DNA of 5,509 nt from Rickettsiales bacterium (GTDB taxonomy: Bacteria > Pseudomonadota > Alphaproteobacteria > Rs-D84): assembly GCA_031259745.1 (NCBI GenBank), contig JAIRLB010000065.1, positions 1 to 5,509 on the forward strand. The letters run 5' to 3'. The notes beneath the pieces are model-generated. The model had not been told where the DNA came from. It did no database searches and worked only from the letters and a program-made list of their open reading frames with translations. Shown here in pieces: positions 5,046-5,509 of the stretch. The stretch's first letter is position 1; the number at the start of each line of letters is the position of its first letter. Made by a program: the position numbers and the translations under genes.

Positions 5046-5509
5046 ATGGCATTAAACGGTTTGGACCGCGGAATAAAAGAGTTGATTCGCGGATACTGTC
5101 CAGCCCCAGCAACTGTTTGATAAATCGGGCCCCACCAAATCCCCATCCACCATGCGGGGGCATGCCGTATCTGAAACAATCCAGATACCATTGCAAGCCA
5201 TCCTGTTCCAATCCTTTTTCGTGTAATTGTTCCAACAATTTTTTATAACATTCTTCACGTTGGGCACATGTAACAATTTCCACGCCGCGATAGATCAAGT
5301 CGGCAGAAACCGATATGGCCTGTCCGTGTTCACCTACACCTTTTTTGTGATAGAATGGTCGTGATTCCCATGGATATTCCGTTATATACACAAACGGACT
5401 GCCCATTTCGCGTTCAACATATCCACCAATTGCCTTTTCTTCGGCGGTGGTTAAATCCGGTTCAGAAGTGGCCACGCCCAAAGTACACAGAATTTTCTTG
5501 GCACGTGCC
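5044..5509 (-). CDS. aspS: Class II aminoacyl-tRNA synthetase, archaeal-type/non-discriminating AspRS-like, C-terminal part
   Basis: About 154 C-terminal residues are visible, from ARAKKILCTLGVATSEPDLT to PNRLMP and TAA; the 5' part lies beyond the right edge. The frame continues through the TTG at 5481, so that codon is internal. The core is that of subclass IIb synthetases: TEYPWESRPFY, then RGVEIVTCAQREE (compare RGxEIxSGAQR in AspRS), then FRYGMPPHGGWGFGGARF, carrying the motif 3 pattern GxGxGxxR whose Arg contacts ATP, then LLGLDSIREST and the C-terminal NRLMP (compare NRLTP). The absence of a long bacterial C-terminal extension after motif 3 points to the archaeal/eukaryal AspRS type, which in bacteria often charges both tRNA-Asp and tRNA-Asn. 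Deviations include TCAQR for SGAQR, GGARF for GLERL and LFRGPNRL for LFPRDxNRL. A diverged paralogue, or an enzyme with other specificity (AsnRS-like), is possible. A strong terminator follows directly. Confidence 0.75.
   Translation of the reverse strand, partial: ARAKKILCTLGVATSEPDLTTAEEKAIGGYVEREMGSPFVYITEYPWESRPFYHKKGVGEHGQAISVSADLIYRGVEIVTCAQREECYKKLLEQLHEKGLEQDGLQWYLDCFRYGMPPHGGWGFGGARFIKQLLGLDSIRESTLLFRGPNRLMP

Noticed and set aside
1..5509. CRISPR array, tRNA or rRNA genes, insertion sequence with transposase
   Set aside because: No regularly spaced repeats, no cloverleaf or rRNA signature and no transposase-like frame were seen on either strand.

Overview
The window looks like a piece of an uncultured alphaproteobacterial chromosome, probably from a host-associated lineage. 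This is inferred from three things: a RecG, a BepA-like M48/TPR protease whose C-terminus follows the alphaproteobacterial pattern, and moderate-GC genes separated by very AT-rich, decaying spacers. The genetic code is standard: Trp is TGG, and no intact gene has an in-frame TGA.

Layout. The minus strand at 1-181 carries the first 60 residues of a membrane-anchored protein, most likely a class A penicillin-binding protein. Directly upstream of it (198-681, minus) is an AT-rich reading frame split by an in-frame TAA and lacking a good start; I read it as a decaying gene of unknown function. From 711 to 816 there is a short GC-richer segment followed by a perfect 20-bp hairpin and a T-rich tail, which may be a small RNA, a dispersed repeat or simply a terminator.

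The core is a plus-strand pair. recG (858-2921) is complete. Its stop codon overlaps (TAATG) the start of a secreted M48 metalloprotease with TPR repeats (2921-4219), so the two are probably translationally coupled. The protease gene carries an in-frame 36-bp palindromic insertion of the widespread 'VIPAQAG' type, flanked by a 9-bp direct repeat. This is the best-supported unusual feature of the window.

From 4220 to 4556 there is a short broken reading frame and an AT-rich upstream region. At 4557-4967 lies the N-terminus of a two-partner-secretion exoprotein (filamentous haemagglutinin/CdiA type): signal region plus the first part of the TPS domain, then a stop. A few more residues resembling the TPS domain continue in another frame, so this is a stump of a much larger gene. 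A bidirectional terminator (5016-5045) separates it from the converging 3' end of a class II aminoacyl-tRNA synthetase resembling archaeal-type/non-discriminating AspRS (5044-5509, minus).

The genes do not form one pathway. Conserved housekeeping genes are separated by relics of accessory genes and small repeat elements. I found no convincing evidence of a complete new system; the interest lies in the gene-embedded mobile palindrome and in the relics.
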